Assembly: GCA_964540815.1 (NCBI GenBank)
Contig: CAZIOH010000070.1
Location: 1 to 35,542, forward strand
DNA from: CAZIOH01 sp964540815
GTDB lineage: Bacteria > Myxococcota_A > Polyangia > Fen-1088
Reading direction: 5' to 3'
DNA length: 35,542 bases
The notes under the pieces were generated by a model. It was not told the DNA's origin, made no database searches, and saw nothing but the letters and a program-made list of their open reading frames with translations. Position 1 is the stretch's first letter. Each line of letters begins with the position of its first letter. This document shows positions 14,765 through 22,560 of the stretch, in pieces. The position numbers were made by a program, and so were the translations under genes.

Positions 14765-17011
14765 TCAGGGAATCGGCGGGGGCGGCGGCGGAGGCGGGGG
14801 AGGCGGGACTGGAGGCGGCGTGGGGGTCAGCTCGGGCGGGGTGATGGGGAGACCGGGAGGCGGCACGGGCGGCGGAACGGGGACCGCGCCGTCGGGCTGC
14901 ACGCAGGACGACAGATCGAAGAACAGGAACTCGAGCGCCTTACCCTGGGGAGACGTCTCGTTGGGCGTGCCCCCCACGGTGCCGTCGGTGGTCTTGCAGC
15001 CCGAGGGGAAGGGCTTGGTGGGATCCGAATCGTCGCCCCCGGTGGCGCCGACCGACTTCTGGATGTGGATGTCGGTGAAGACCACCCGCCCGCACTGGTT
15101 GGCCTCCGCCACGGTGGTCGGGGTGTTGAAGCTGAGGTACTGGACCGATCGGCGCTTCTGCGCGTCGGCGGGGTTCGAGGGCAGGTAGATCCACTCGGTG
15201 GTCGGCGGGTTGACCGCGGTCACCGAGTGCTCGGAGCCCGACACGGTGATCTGCCCCAGCACCGGGCTCGCGTTCACCACCGGGCCGTTCAGCCACTGGG
15301 CGAGCGCCATGCCCTTCGGGAAGGTCTGATTCACCGTCACGCTGGTCCCGTCGGCGATCGGGTTGAGGGCGATGTAGGTGGCGGTGCTGCTGAAGTCCGG
15401 GACGTTGTTCACCAGCCAGTAGAAGTGCAGGTGGCTGAGGAACAGGCGCCCGCCTCCGTTGGCATAGGCCGCGACGTTGGCGACGCTGGTGGGCGGCTTC
15501 TGATCCACGAACTTGCTGGTGCTGCCCTCGCACGACAGCGCGACGATGTCGTAGGCCGCGAGCTTCGTCGGGTTCGACCAGAGGGCGGTGGCGGGGGCGA
15601 AGGCCCCACCGGCCGAGAAGCTGTTCGTGCCTCCGCCGCCCGCGAACAGGTTGACCCGACCGTTCCCGGCGTCGGTGGTGAACTCGGAGTCGGCGATCCC
15701 GATGCGGCGGATCAGACACTCGAGCGCGTCGGCCGCACCGGTGGTGACGGCGATCTTCGGGATGTGCCCCTCGGCCTGGGTGCGCGGCAACCGCGTGAGG
15801 TTGACGTCGGTGATGGGCGTGTCGACGCAGGGGGCGATGCTGGGGATGGTGACCTGCCGGCGCCACTTGCCGACCTGGATCACGAGCGGCACGTTGCTGG
15901 CGGCGGGGACCCCCGAGAGGGTGAAGTGTCCGAGCGCGTCCGTGAGGGCGGTGGCGATGGGATTTCCCGACAGCTTGGCGTTGCACTTGTCGCAGGAGAC
16001 GCCCTCCGGGATCGGATCGAGGGCCGCGTTCGGGACGTAGACCACGGCGTTGTAGAGGGGCACCTTCCCCGCCGGGTCGTACACGGTCCCGCTGAGGGTG
16101 GTCTTGGCGCCGCCCGGGCACATCGGGACCTTGCAGGCCAGGCCCGCGCAGCCCGCCATGGTCATCCCGGTCCCGGGACAGACATTCGGGACCCCGTCGG
16201 CCGCGCCCGGCGATGGAGCCCCGCAGACCAGGCCGCCCGGGCAGGTGTCTCCGCAGTCGAGGGTCCCGCCGCAGCCGTCTCCGATCTTGCCGCAGTACTG
16301 GCCGCCGCCGGCGACCATGCAGCTGATCTTCTTGCAGCTTGGATCGCCACACACGCTCGGGATGCCGCCGCCCGCGCAGGTGGCCGGCGCCGCGCAGTCC
16401 CCGCAATCGAGCATGCCGCCGCACCCGTCGCCGACCTTGCCACAGAAGCGAGACGGTCCGGCGTTGCAGGTGAGCGGCACGCAGCCGCTGTCGGCGACGC
16501 ACAGGCCAGAGGTGCTGCACCGCTGGTTCGCCCCTCCGCAGGTGCCGCAGTCCTGGGCCCTCCCGCAGCCATCGCCCACCTTGCCGCAGTATTGCCCGTT
16601 CGCGTTGGCGAGTTGACAGGCGAGCGGCGCGCAGCCGGGCCCCTCGACGCAGAGCCCACCTTCACAGACCTGCCCGGCCGGGCAGTCCCCGCAGGCCAAG
16701 GTGTGGAAGCAGCCGTCTCCGATGGTGCCACAGTAGCGGCCACCGGGGGGGGTGCAGGTGGCGGGGGTGCAACTCGTGGAGCTCATCAGGTCAGGGGCGG
16801 TCCCCGCGCCGGCGTCCGCGCCGCCGCCCGCGGGCTGTCCTGGTCCGGACGGCTGCTCGCCGAGGTATCCCCCCGCCTCGGGCAGGCCAGCCCCACCGTC
16901 CGCGGGCCCCGGTGCGGCGGACGTGGAGACCTTGGCACACCCCAGCACGGCGGTGAGAGCGCACGCGATCACGATCGCGACGGACGTGTGACGAGAGGCT
17001 CGGTGGGACAT
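14765..17011 (-). CDS. Surface lipoprotein with four Cys-rich repeats, carboxypeptidase-regulatory-like domain and poly-Pro tail
   Basis: This 748-residue protein starts at ATG 17011 with a strong AGGAAGGG ribosome site. The signal ends in a lipobox (AVLGC, Cys25). Four Cys-rich modules follow, about residues 80-285, each with a core like CGKVGDGCGGMLDCGDC. The first core has Phe-His in place of Gly-Gly, and the fourth has an extra Thr before the last Cys. After these comes a carboxypeptidase-regulatory-like beta-sandwich (LSGTVYDPAGKVPLYNAVVY), then a domain of about 350 residues without a recognised family that includes FLSHLHFYWLVNNVP. The C-terminus is a proline tract. The Cys spacing suggests disulfide-bonded or metal-binding modules outside the cytoplasm. 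Function is unknown; the type is common in Polyangia, from memory. Confidence 0.85.
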   Translation of the reverse strand: MSHRASRHTSVAIVIACALTAVLGCAKVSTSAAPGPADGGAGLPEAGGYLGEQPSGPGQPAGGGADAGAGTAPDLMSSTSCTPATCTPPGGRYCGTIGDGCFHTLACGDCPAGQVCEGGLCVEGPGCAPLACQLANANGQYCGKVGDGCGRAQDCGTCGGANQRCSTSGLCVADSGCVPLTCNAGPSRFCGKVGDGCGGMLDCGDCAAPATCAGGGIPSVCGDPSCKKISCMVAGGGQYCGKIGDGCGGTLDCGDTCPGGLVCGAPSPGAADGVPNVCPGTGMTMAGCAGLACKVPMCPGGAKTTLSGTVYDPAGKVPLYNAVVYVPNAALDPIPEGVSCDKCNAKLSGNPIATALTDALGHFTLSGVPAASNVPLVIQVGKWRRQVTIPSIAPCVDTPITDVNLTRLPRTQAEGHIPKIAVTTGAADALECLIRRIGIADSEFTTDAGNGRVNLFAGGGGTNSFSAGGAFAPATALWSNPTKLAAYDIVALSCEGSTSKFVDQKPPTSVANVAAYANGGGRLFLSHLHFYWLVNNVPDFSSTATYIALNPIADGTSVTVNQTFPKGMALAQWLNGPVVNASPVLGQITVSGSEHSVTAVNPPTTEWIYLPSNPADAQKRRSVQYLSFNTPTTVAEANQCGRVVFTDIHIQKSVGATGGDDSDPTKPFPSGCKTTDGTVGGTPNETSPQGKALEFLFFDLSSCVQPDGAVPVPPPVPPPGLPITPPELTPTPPPVPPPPPPPPPPPIP

Positions 17012-17139
17012 CGCTCACCCTTCCTGTGTGGACGGGCCGGGGGCAGAAACCACACCCGGACCGTCCGGTGCTCAACCCAGGTGTCCGCTGTGCCGTCTCG
17101 CGGCTCGGAGGGAGGGAGGGATACCGCGCGGCCAGGCCG

Positions 17140-17532
17140 TCAGTGCTGCAGGCCGGTGGCGAAGTATTCGCTCGGGGTGCAGCGGAAGAGGGAGCGCCGG
17201 TCCTGGCGGTACTGGACCGTGACCCGGTCGCTCTTGCGCTCGGCCTCCTCGAGCGCGCGGACCAGCGGTGCGTCCGGGCGCTCGTCGTCGACCGAGAACT
17301 CCCAGGTCTCGAACGGCATCCCCGGCAGCGACCCCTGCAGCACCATCTCCGCCGAGAAGTACTTGCAGTAGGGGGGGCCCTTGATCGAAACCTTGCGGAT
17401 CACGCCCGAGCGCGTCCCCACCGAATAGCCGCGGTACCAGAGGAACAACACACCGCGCCAGCCGAGCCAGAGCGACAGCGCCGCGAAGGGCACGAGCACG
17501 AGCAGGATCTTCGACCTTCGGGATATCGTCAT
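17140..17532 (-). CDS. Small membrane-anchored protein of unknown function
   Basis: This 130-residue protein starts at ATG 17532, five bases after GGGGGAGG. A GTG two codons earlier would collide with that site. A single N-terminal membrane segment (about residues 9-30) is followed by a soluble domain: YSVGTRSGVIRKVSIKGPPY, then FETWEFSVDD and a C-terminus LFRCTPSEYFATG. I recognise the pattern (G-x-R-x-G-V/I-x-x-K-x-S-x-K-G near the membrane, F-S-V in the middle, Y-F-x-T-G at the end) from a widespread uncharacterised family of small anchored proteins. No enzymatic motif is visible. It lies downstream of the pyrophosphatase gene on the same strand, separated by 82 bases that contain a hairpin. 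Confidence 0.75.
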   Translation of the reverse strand: MTISRRSKILLVLVPFAALSLWLGWRGVLFLWYRGYSVGTRSGVIRKVSIKGPPYCKYFSAEMVLQGSLPGMPFETWEFSVDDERPDAPLVRALEEAERKSDRVTVQYRQDRRSLFRCTPSEYFATGLQH

Positions 17533-17550
17533 GGACACCTCCCCCGAGTC

Positions 17551-17572
17551 TAGCAGCCACCACGGGCTGCTA
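17551..17572. terminator. Hairpin between pyrophosphatase and small membrane protein genes
   Basis: TAGCAGCC (17551-17558) pairs perfectly with GGCTGCTA (17565-17572) around a six-base loop. On the minus strand it follows the ppa stop and precedes the ribosome site of the next gene. There is no T-run, so it may be an attenuator or processing site rather than a full terminator. Confidence 0.4.
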
Positions 17573-17614
17573 ACTCACCCCGGCCACAACAACTGGCGTC
17601 GGTACGTCGGTGCG

Positions 17615-18166
17615 TCACCCCAGCTTGCCGAGCTCGCCCCGCCGGAGGCGGCGGTAGTGCTCGAGCGAGTCACGCAGGATCTTGATGGCCTCGGCGGGCC
17701 CGAGCAGGTCCTCCACCTCGACGCTCTTTTCTTCCAGCACCTTGTAGTCCTGAAAGAACCGCTTGAGCTCTCGGCCGACGTGAGAGGGCAGCTGGATGTG
17801 ATCGGTGTAGTCCGAGACCGCCGGATCGCGGACGTTCACCGCCAGGATCTTGTCGTCGAGGCCCTTGTCGTCGCGCATGCGCATGACCCCGATGGGCCGG
17901 GCCTCCACGATGGTGAGCGGGTAGACCGGCTCTTGCCCGAGCACCAGCACGTCCAGCGGATCGCCGTCCCCACAGAAGCTGCGGGGAACGAATCCATAGT
18001 TGGCCGGATAGTGAACCGCGCTGTAGAGCACCCGATCCAGGCGCAACAGGCCCGTCTCCTTGTCGAGCTCGTACTTGTTCTTGCTCCCCTTCGGTACCTC
18101 GATGACCACCGGAAACGCGCTGTCGAGCAGGTGATCGTCGACGTAGATGTCATGCCACGGATGCAC
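17615..18166 (-). CDS. ppa: Inorganic pyrophosphatase (family I)
   Basis: This 183-residue soluble family I pyrophosphatase hydrolyses PPi to two phosphates, pulling biosynthetic reactions forward. It starts at GTG 18166 (M-HPWHDI), the usual N-terminus of this family. Signature residues are visible: EVPKGSKNKYE (active-site Lys and Glu), YPANYGFVP, and the Mg-binding DGDPLDVLVL motif (Asp-x-Asp-Pro-x-x-Asp). VRDPAVSDYTDHIQLP and the C-terminal FFQDYKVLEEK complete the fold. Length is normal. It is divergent from the fibro-slime gene, with 112 bases between the starts. Confidence 0.96.
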   Translation of the reverse strand: MHPWHDIYVDDHLLDSAFPVVIEVPKGSKNKYELDKETGLLRLDRVLYSAVHYPANYGFVPRSFCGDGDPLDVLVLGQEPVYPLTIVEARPIGVMRMRDDKGLDDKILAVNVRDPAVSDYTDHIQLPSHVGRELKRFFQDYKVLEEKSVEVEDLLGPAEAIKILRDSLEHYRRLRRGELGKLG

Positions 18167-18278
18167 GTCACTTGAATAGCACGAACGCCGGAGCCCGCGA
18201 CGACGATGAGGCTAAAAAACCCGGTCGCCCGCGGGGGATCGCCTTTGCGCGCGGTTGGCCATGGGCTAATTTACGCCC

Positions 18279-19172
18279 GTGTCCTCGACCATCCGACCGC
18301 GTGAGCTCGTCGAAATTTTCGCCCTGGAAGCGGCCTGTCTGTGCGTGATGTTGACCGTGACCGCCTGCTCCCCGATCGACCGGGGGGAAACCACCCGGGC
18401 GGCAGGCTCGGGGAACGGCCCGGGCGGGACGGGGTTCGATTCGGGCGCTTGGGGCGCCGGATCCGACCGGGGCGGCCTGGTCGCGGATGGCGGCCTCGGG
18501 GTCGACGACGCCGGGGGCGTCTGCGGACGGGCGTTGCGGGCCGTGATCCGGGACTTTCGGGGATGGCCCGGACCGGCCGGCGAACCCAAGCACCCCGACT
18601 TCGAATACGTGATCTCCGACGAGACCGGGATCGTCGCCACCGAGCTCGGCGCCGACGACAAGCCGGTCTACGCCCACACGGGGCCGACCGTGACCACCAA
18701 CGGCCCCGACGCTTACAATCAGTGGTACCGGGACGTGGCCGGCGTGAACCTGAAGTTCGAGTACCAGATCGCGCTGACCGAGGATCCCGCGCGGCCCGGC
18801 ACCTTCCTCTACGACAACGATGCCTACTTCCCCATCGACGACCAGGGATGGGGCAACCAGTTCCAGTCGCACAACTTCGACTTCACCAGCGAGGTGCACT
18901 TCAACTTCCCCTATCGCGGGGGCGAACACTTCACCTTCCGGGGCGACGACGACGTCTGGGTCTTCGTCAACGGGCATCTGGCGATCGATCTCGGCGGGGT
19001 GCACTCGGCCAAGACCAGCACCATCGATCTCGACGCCCGCGCCACCGACCTCGGGATCTCCCCGGGCCACAGCTATCGCATGGACATCTTCCACGCCGAA
19101 CGCCACGTCATCGCCTCGACCTTCCACATCGAGACGACCCTGCAGTGCATCGATAACGTGATCATCCCCTGA
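18279..19172 (+). CDS. Fibro-slime domain lipoprotein
   Basis: This 297-residue protein starts at GTG 18279. A signal sequence leads to a lipobox-like VTAC (Cys30), then a Gly/Asp-rich linker (about 35-80) and a fibro-slime domain (about 84-297). Diagnostic stretches are AVIRDFRGWPG, HPDFEYVISDETGIV, FDFTSEVHFNFPYRGGE, FTFRGDDDVWVFVNGHLAID, LGGVHSA and the final YRMDIFHAERH. The domain is PA14-like and often found in surface or slime proteins of Fibrobacter and myxobacteria. The ligand is unknown; a role in adhesion or matrix binding is inference. An alternative start at ATG 18348 would leave too short a signal. Confidence 0.85.
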   Translation: MSSTIRPRELVEIFALEAACLCVMLTVTACSPIDRGETTRAAGSGNGPGGTGFDSGAWGAGSDRGGLVADGGLGVDDAGGVCGRALRAVIRDFRGWPGPAGEPKHPDFEYVISDETGIVATELGADDKPVYAHTGPTVTTNGPDAYNQWYRDVAGVNLKFEYQIALTEDPARPGTFLYDNDAYFPIDDQGWGNQFQSHNFDFTSEVHFNFPYRGGEHFTFRGDDDVWVFVNGHLAIDLGGVHSAKTSTIDLDARATDLGISPGHSYRMDIFHAERHVIASTFHIETTLQCIDNVIIP

Positions 19173-19202
19173 GGCTCCCCTGGGGCTCCCGCCGGCCTCG
19201 AC

Positions 19203-19538
19203 TCAGCTCGCTTGCTCAGGCTCGTCGGCGAGGCTCATGGATTCCGCCAGCATGGCCGGGATGGGCGAGCGCACGGTCGAGCAGTGCTGACGGCTGAGAT
19301 CCACCGGCACCCCGTCTCCCCCTCGCGGATCGGGGGTGCCGCGCTCGATCTCCTGGACCTTGCGAAACTTCTCGGTGTGCTCCTTCAGCTCGTCCGCCAG
19401 CTCCCGCTGCGCGGGGATCGCCCGCAGCCGGCTCGGGTCCGGGGCGCCACCGCCACCGCCACGAGGGGCGGCCGGCATTGCCGGGGGTGGGGGCGGGGAT
19501 GGCATGACCGCTGACGTCAAACGACTCGGCAACTTCAT
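19203..19538 (-). CDS. Small Pro-rich hypothetical protein
   Basis: This predicted 111-residue protein starts at ATG 19538, with a GGGGGG tract four bases upstream. It has a Pro/Gly-rich N-terminal third and a charged helical middle (AQRELADELKEHTEKFRKVQ). The C-terminus is Asp/Ser/Pro-rich, with VDLSRQHCSTVRSPIPAM. No signal peptide or known domain is seen. It is the last gene of the pseudokinase-cupredoxin-cytochrome operon direction, 177 bases after the cytochrome stop. It could be a real small partner protein or a chance frame. Confidence 0.45.
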   Translation of the reverse strand: MKLPSRLTSAVMPSPPPPPAMPAAPRGGGGGAPDPSRLRAIPAQRELADELKEHTEKFRKVQEIERGTPDPRGGDGVPVDLSRQHCSTVRSPIPAMLAESMSLADEPEQAS

Positions 19539-19587
19539 CACACCCCCCAGGATCGGCAGCTCCCAGCCCCAACTTGAAACGCCTGTC

Positions 19588-19609
19588 CGAGGCCTGGCCA
19601 GAGGCCTCG
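19588..19609. terminator. Hairpin after mono-heme cytochrome gene
   Basis: CGAGGCCT (19588-19595) and AGGCCTCG (19602-19609) form a perfect 8-bp stem with a six-base loop, between the cytochrome gene (ends 19716) and the small gene (starts 19538). There is no T-run. It may be a weak terminator or processing site. A purine-rich GAGGAC-type repeat lies next to it, around 19677-19710. Confidence 0.4.
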
Positions 19610-19715
19610 AGAGGTCCTCTGGGGTAGATCGGGCCTCGCCATCGTCTCGATCGCCGTCGCATCCGGTCGCGGGCCGGGGACGAGGACGGCGACGAGGACG
19701 AGGACGGGTAAAGAC

Positions 19716-20450
19716 TCAGTTGGACTGAAGGGGCCGGGGGTAGAGGCTCGGGGGGAACTGGCCCTCGATTCCGCCGGACTGGTACTCGAGGAAGTAGAGC
19801 AAGGCCCACATCTGCTCGCGGGCCAGCTTCCCGGTCCAGGCCGGCATCTTCGAGCGCTTCCCGTCGCGGGGCGGCCCGCCGAGGTTGATGGTCGAGAAGA
19901 CCGTGGCGTAGGTCCGCCGGTTCCCGAAGAACAGACCCTCGCCGGTGCCCCAGTCGGAGGGAGGCGGAGGCATGGACAGAGCGTCCTTGAGTCGCCGCCG
20001 ACCGCCGTGACACTCGTTGCACAGCGAGCCCCAGATGTTCACCGTCTCGGTGGCCGTCTGCTGGTCCCAGAAGCCCTGGGGCGCGTGCTCGCTCGAGATG
20101 TTGCTGTCGCGTTCGTGCATCTCCCCCTCGGGGACCTTGAGATAGTCCGCTCGGAACTTCCACCACTTGTCCCCGATGTGCAGCACCACCTGTTCGCTGG
20201 CCTTGGCCTGCGCGCGGCTCTCCCGCGACAGGACGAAGTCGGAGTCACCCTCTCCGGGCCCGCGGGCGCCGGTGGGCGGGGTCGCCGGCCCCGCGCTCCC
20301 TGGCTCGATGGGCCGCTGCGAATCATCGGCCGTGGTGGCACAGGTGGCCAGCAACAGGCACGCGCCGATGGAGAGCGGTGATCGTCTTCGATTCGCGCGC
20401 CATCCCGTGGTGTGGAATGTCGTCCCCCCTGACCTCGCAAAGAGACTCAC
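19716..20450 (-). CDS. Mono-heme class I cytochrome c, exported
   Basis: This 244-residue protein starts at GTG 20450. That codon overlaps the cupredoxin stop in a GTGA tetranucleotide, so translation is probably coupled. A basic, then hydrophobic, N-terminus ends in LLATC (Cys37), an imperfect lipobox with Thr at -1, so it may be lipid-anchored or cleaved by Sec peptidase. One heme site, CNECH (Cys144-His148), is followed about 55 residues later by SKMPAW (Met202), the probable axial methionine of a class I cytochrome c. The C-terminal helix REQMWALLYFLEYQ is typical. A Pro/Gly-rich linker separates the N-terminus from the domain. It likely exchanges electrons with the neighbouring cupredoxin, by inference from context. 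Confidence 0.85.
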   Translation of the reverse strand: MSLFARSGGTTFHTTGWRANRRRSPLSIGACLLLATCATTADDSQRPIEPGSAGPATPPTGARGPGEGDSDFVLSRESRAQAKASEQVVLHIGDKWWKFRADYLKVPEGEMHERDSNISSEHAPQGFWDQQTATETVNIWGSLCNECHGGRRRLKDALSMPPPPSDWGTGEGLFFGNRRTYATVFSTINLGGPPRDGKRSKMPAWTGKLAREQMWALLYFLEYQSGGIEGQFPPSLYPRPLQSN

Positions 20451-21472
20451 TCGTAGGACCCGTACTGTTGACCTGCCTTGTTCTTGTGCCCGGCCGACTT
20501 GGGATCGAGCTTGAGGTCGGCCTGCGCCACCGCCCCCGCCTCCACGTCCACCCAGGTGATGGCCATGTGCGAGCCCGGTGCCCAGGCCACGATCTTGCGC
20601 TTGCCGGCCGGCACCCCCGGGATCTCGAAGGTCCCGTCGGGCTTGACCTTGGCGAACAGGCGGTTCGGGACCACCAGGGCGCTGGCCGCCATCTGCGGAT
20701 GGATGTTGCAGTAGATCTCGACCTCGCCGGGCTCGTTGAAGGTGTGCGACTTGGATTCACCTCCCGAGTAGAGCCCGAGATCGAACGAGTTGCCGGAGCT
20801 GAGCGAGAACACGTTGTGATAGATGTTGTCCTTGTTGGGGAAGGAGATGGTCGCCCCCCGCTGGACCACCGCCCACGACGGAGAGAAGGCCTTCCCCACC
20901 TGCTTGATGGCGAAGGACTGATCCTTCACGGCTGGGGCGAAGACGTTCTCGACGTACACGTACGCGACCGGCTCCCCTTTGGGCACGCTGACCTTTCCGT
21001 GGACACTTCCCGGGCTGGCGCTCTCCGCACTTTTCCGGGCGGCCTCCGCAGCCGCCGCACCTCGCTTGCTACCGCGGGCGCTCGGCGTGGGCCCCGGGGC
21101 CGGGGGGCTCGCCACTGCAACTGGAGCCGGCGGCGCCGGCGGGGGGGTCGGGGCCGCCGCGGCTCGGCCGGCGGAGTCGTCCCGTTCGCGGGCCTTGTAC
21201 GACGAGTCGCTGAACGCACCGGACGACAGGGCTTCGAGCGCGCGGGAGAGCGCGGCCGCCTTCTGGGCGTCCCGCTCCGCCGCCTCCGCCATCGCCGACT
21301 TCAAGGCGGCAAGCTGGCCGCGCAGCACCCGCACGTCCCGGCGCAGATCCTCGAGCTCGGAGGACTGCCCATCCGCGTGGGCTCGCGGCGATACCAGCAA
21401 CAGGGCCGAAACGACGAAGGCCGTCAGGAGTTTCGTCTTGAGGGTCACACAGTCGGGTCTCCAGCTGTTCAC
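20447..21472 (-). CDS. Exported amicyanin-like cupredoxin with coiled-coil N-terminus
   Basis: This 341-residue protein starts at GTG 21472, overlapping the sensor stop in a GTGA tetranucleotide. A Sec signal ends near PRAHA (cleavage about residue 33). A coiled coil (about 37-82) and a Pro/Ala/Ser-rich linker (about 100-155) lead to a plastocyanin-like domain (about 156-270). The type 1 copper ligands are all present: His219 (IYHNVF), Cys255, His258 and Met261 (YCNIHPQM). The Cys-x2-His-x2-Met spacing is that of amicyanin-type proteins. The tail (about 270-341) resembles a carboxypeptidase-regulatory-like beta-sandwich (DGTFEIPGVPAGKRKIVAWA). This layout occurs in proteins annotated as methylamine utilisation-like. 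The protein is an electron carrier or copper sensor in the periplasm. Confidence 0.85.
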   Translation of the reverse strand: MNSWRPDCVTLKTKLLTAFVVSALLLVSPRAHADGQSSELEDLRRDVRVLRGQLAALKSAMAEAAERDAQKAAALSRALEALSSGAFSDSSYKARERDDSAGRAAAAPTPPPAPPAPVAVASPPAPGPTPSARGSKRGAAAAEAARKSAESASPGSVHGKVSVPKGEPVAYVYVENVFAPAVKDQSFAIKQVGKAFSPSWAVVQRGATISFPNKDNIYHNVFSLSSGNSFDLGLYSGGESKSHTFNEPGEVEIYCNIHPQMAASALVVPNRLFAKVKPDGTFEIPGVPAGKRKIVAWAPGSHMAITWVDVEAGAVAQADLKLDPKSAGHKNKAGQQYGSYE

Positions 21473-22545
21473 GAGCGTCCTCCCTTTAGGGTTCGCAACT
21501 TCGACAAGGCGATGCCGACCAGGAACATGGCCGTCAGCGCCACCGGAACCACGGCCGCGGTACGAATGGCGCGTGCGCGTGGCGATTGCCTGTGAATCTT
21601 GACCAGCCAGGCCACCCGTGCGGCGGTGGCCGACTCGCTGGTCCGGGTGACCCGGCTCAGCGCCTCGAAGGGGCCGCGGACCAGGTGGCTCGCCCCGTCC
21701 CCGAACGCGTTGGCCTTGCCGAGCAGGTCCAGCGTGGCCGGATCGCGCGAGCCTGCGGCGATCAGTCGGTCGCCGGCGAAGATGCCCCCCGAGACGTCCA
21801 GGCTGCGGGCGATGCCGGCCAGCTGGGCCGGTCCGAGCGTGGCGCCGAGCAGCAGGAAGGCCGTCACGCGCGGGCCGCTGCGGATGGGCGCCACGGCGAT
21901 CAGCAACAGGCGATCGGGCAGCGTCCAGAAGTAGCTGGCCGGGCCCTTCTGAGCGGCCTCGATCACCGGCGAGGAGCCGAGGTCGACCTGGCGCAACCCG
22001 TCCGCCCCGGTGACCGCGCGGACCTTCCCGGTGCCGTCCAGGACCGCCATGGCGGCGGCGTTGGAGGAGGCCTCGAGATCGGTGAGGACGTCGCGGATGG
22101 TCCCCTCGTCGAAGCCGGTGGTCATGGTGGTCGAGCGAATGCGGGTGTCCTCGGCGAGCAGCCGCGCCGAGGCCAGCAGGTGGTTGCGTTGTTGCTCGAC
22201 CAGCGACCCGAACGCGTCCTCGGCCCGCATCAGGGCGAGAGCATCCAGCTCGCCGAGGTGCTGGTCGAGCTGGCGCACGGTCACGATCGAGGCCGCCGTC
22301 GTCAGGACGAACACCACCGCCGCCGCCGAGACCCACGGCATGGCCGGCCAAGGACTGGAAGAGGAGGAGGAGGAGGAGGAGGAGGAAGAGGAGGTCGATG
22401 TTCCGGATGGAGATGATGCCGAGGCAGGGGAGCCTACCCCTGGAGACGCGGCGGATGAGCCCGGGAGAGAGGAGGAGACCGCTGAGGGACCGGAGGGCGA
22501 GACAGCCGGTCCCGCGAACGGACCAGTCGGGCGATTGACGCTCAT
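21469..22545 (-). CDS. Two-TM Cache-like sensor protein lacking an output domain
   Basis: This 358-residue protein starts at ATG 22545. The first ~70 residues are Ser/Pro/Gly-rich and cytoplasmic, with a run of about 13 serines encoded by a trinucleotide repeat. TM1 (about 71-90) and TM2 (about 333-352) bracket a periplasmic domain of about 240 residues. That domain has a long helix (LMRAEDAFGSLVEQQRNHLL) followed by a Cache-like alpha/beta sensor (MAVLDGTGKVRAVTGADGL, LLLIAVAPIRSG). Only about a dozen residues follow TM2, so there is no HAMP, kinase, GGDEF or methyl-accepting part. Signal output must go through a partner, for which the upstream pseudokinase is the obvious candidate. The stop overlaps the cupredoxin start. 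The Cache assignment is by fold pattern and is moderately sure. Confidence 0.75.
   Translation of the reverse strand: MSVNRPTGPFAGPAVSPSGPSAVSSSLPGSSAASPGVGSPASASSPSGTSTSSSSSSSSSSSSSPWPAMPWVSAAAVVFVLTTAASIVTVRQLDQHLGELDALALMRAEDAFGSLVEQQRNHLLASARLLAEDTRIRSTTMTTGFDEGTIRDVLTDLEASSNAAAMAVLDGTGKVRAVTGADGLRQVDLGSSPVIEAAQKGPASYFWTLPDRLLLIAVAPIRSGPRVTAFLLLGATLGPAQLAGIARSLDVSGGIFAGDRLIAAGSRDPATLDLLGKANAFGDGASHLVRGPFEALSRVTRTSESATAARVAWLVKIHRQSPRARAIRTAAVVPVALTAMFLVGIALSKLRTLKGGRS
22358..22393. repeat. GAG/GAA trinucleotide microsatellite encoding poly-Ser
   Basis: Twelve consecutive GAG/GAA triplets (36 purines, eight exact GAG in a row at 22361-22384) encode, on the minus strand, the serine run in the N-terminus of the sensor protein. 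Copy-number changes would stay in frame. The tract is homopurine/homopyrimidine. Confidence 0.9.
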
Positions 22546-22560
22546 GGATTGACGCTCATT
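22533..22560. repeat. 14-bp tandem duplication at the kinase/sensor junction
   Basis: GATTGACGCTCAT occurs at 22533-22545 and again at 22547-22559, a 14-base period. Each copy contains an ATGAGCGTCAAT start on the minus strand, so there are two starts in different frames: one at 22559, one at 22545. Confidence 0.9.
22542..22559 (-). CDS. Five-codon minicistron (MSVNP) linking kinase and sensor genes
   Basis: The ATG at 22559 overlaps the pseudokinase stop (ATGA). It reads five codons, Met-Ser-Val-Asn-Pro, then TGA. That TGA overlaps the sensor ATG at 22545 in another ATGA. It arises from a 14-base tandem duplication that copied the sensor start and its first codons. Ribosomes could hop kinase to minicistron to sensor. 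Translation is inferred, not shown. Confidence 0.45.
   Translation of the reverse strand: MSVNP

Noticed and set aside
17056..17068. Palindrome CCGGAC-C-GTCCGG upstream of the Cys-rich lipoprotein
   Set aside because: Short and GC-only; expected often by chance in this composition.
21473..22351. Upstream extension of the cupredoxin frame
   Set aside because: It overlaps the whole sensor gene and reads as low-complexity Arg/Gly. The GTG at 21472 with GTGA overlap and signal peptide is the sensible start.
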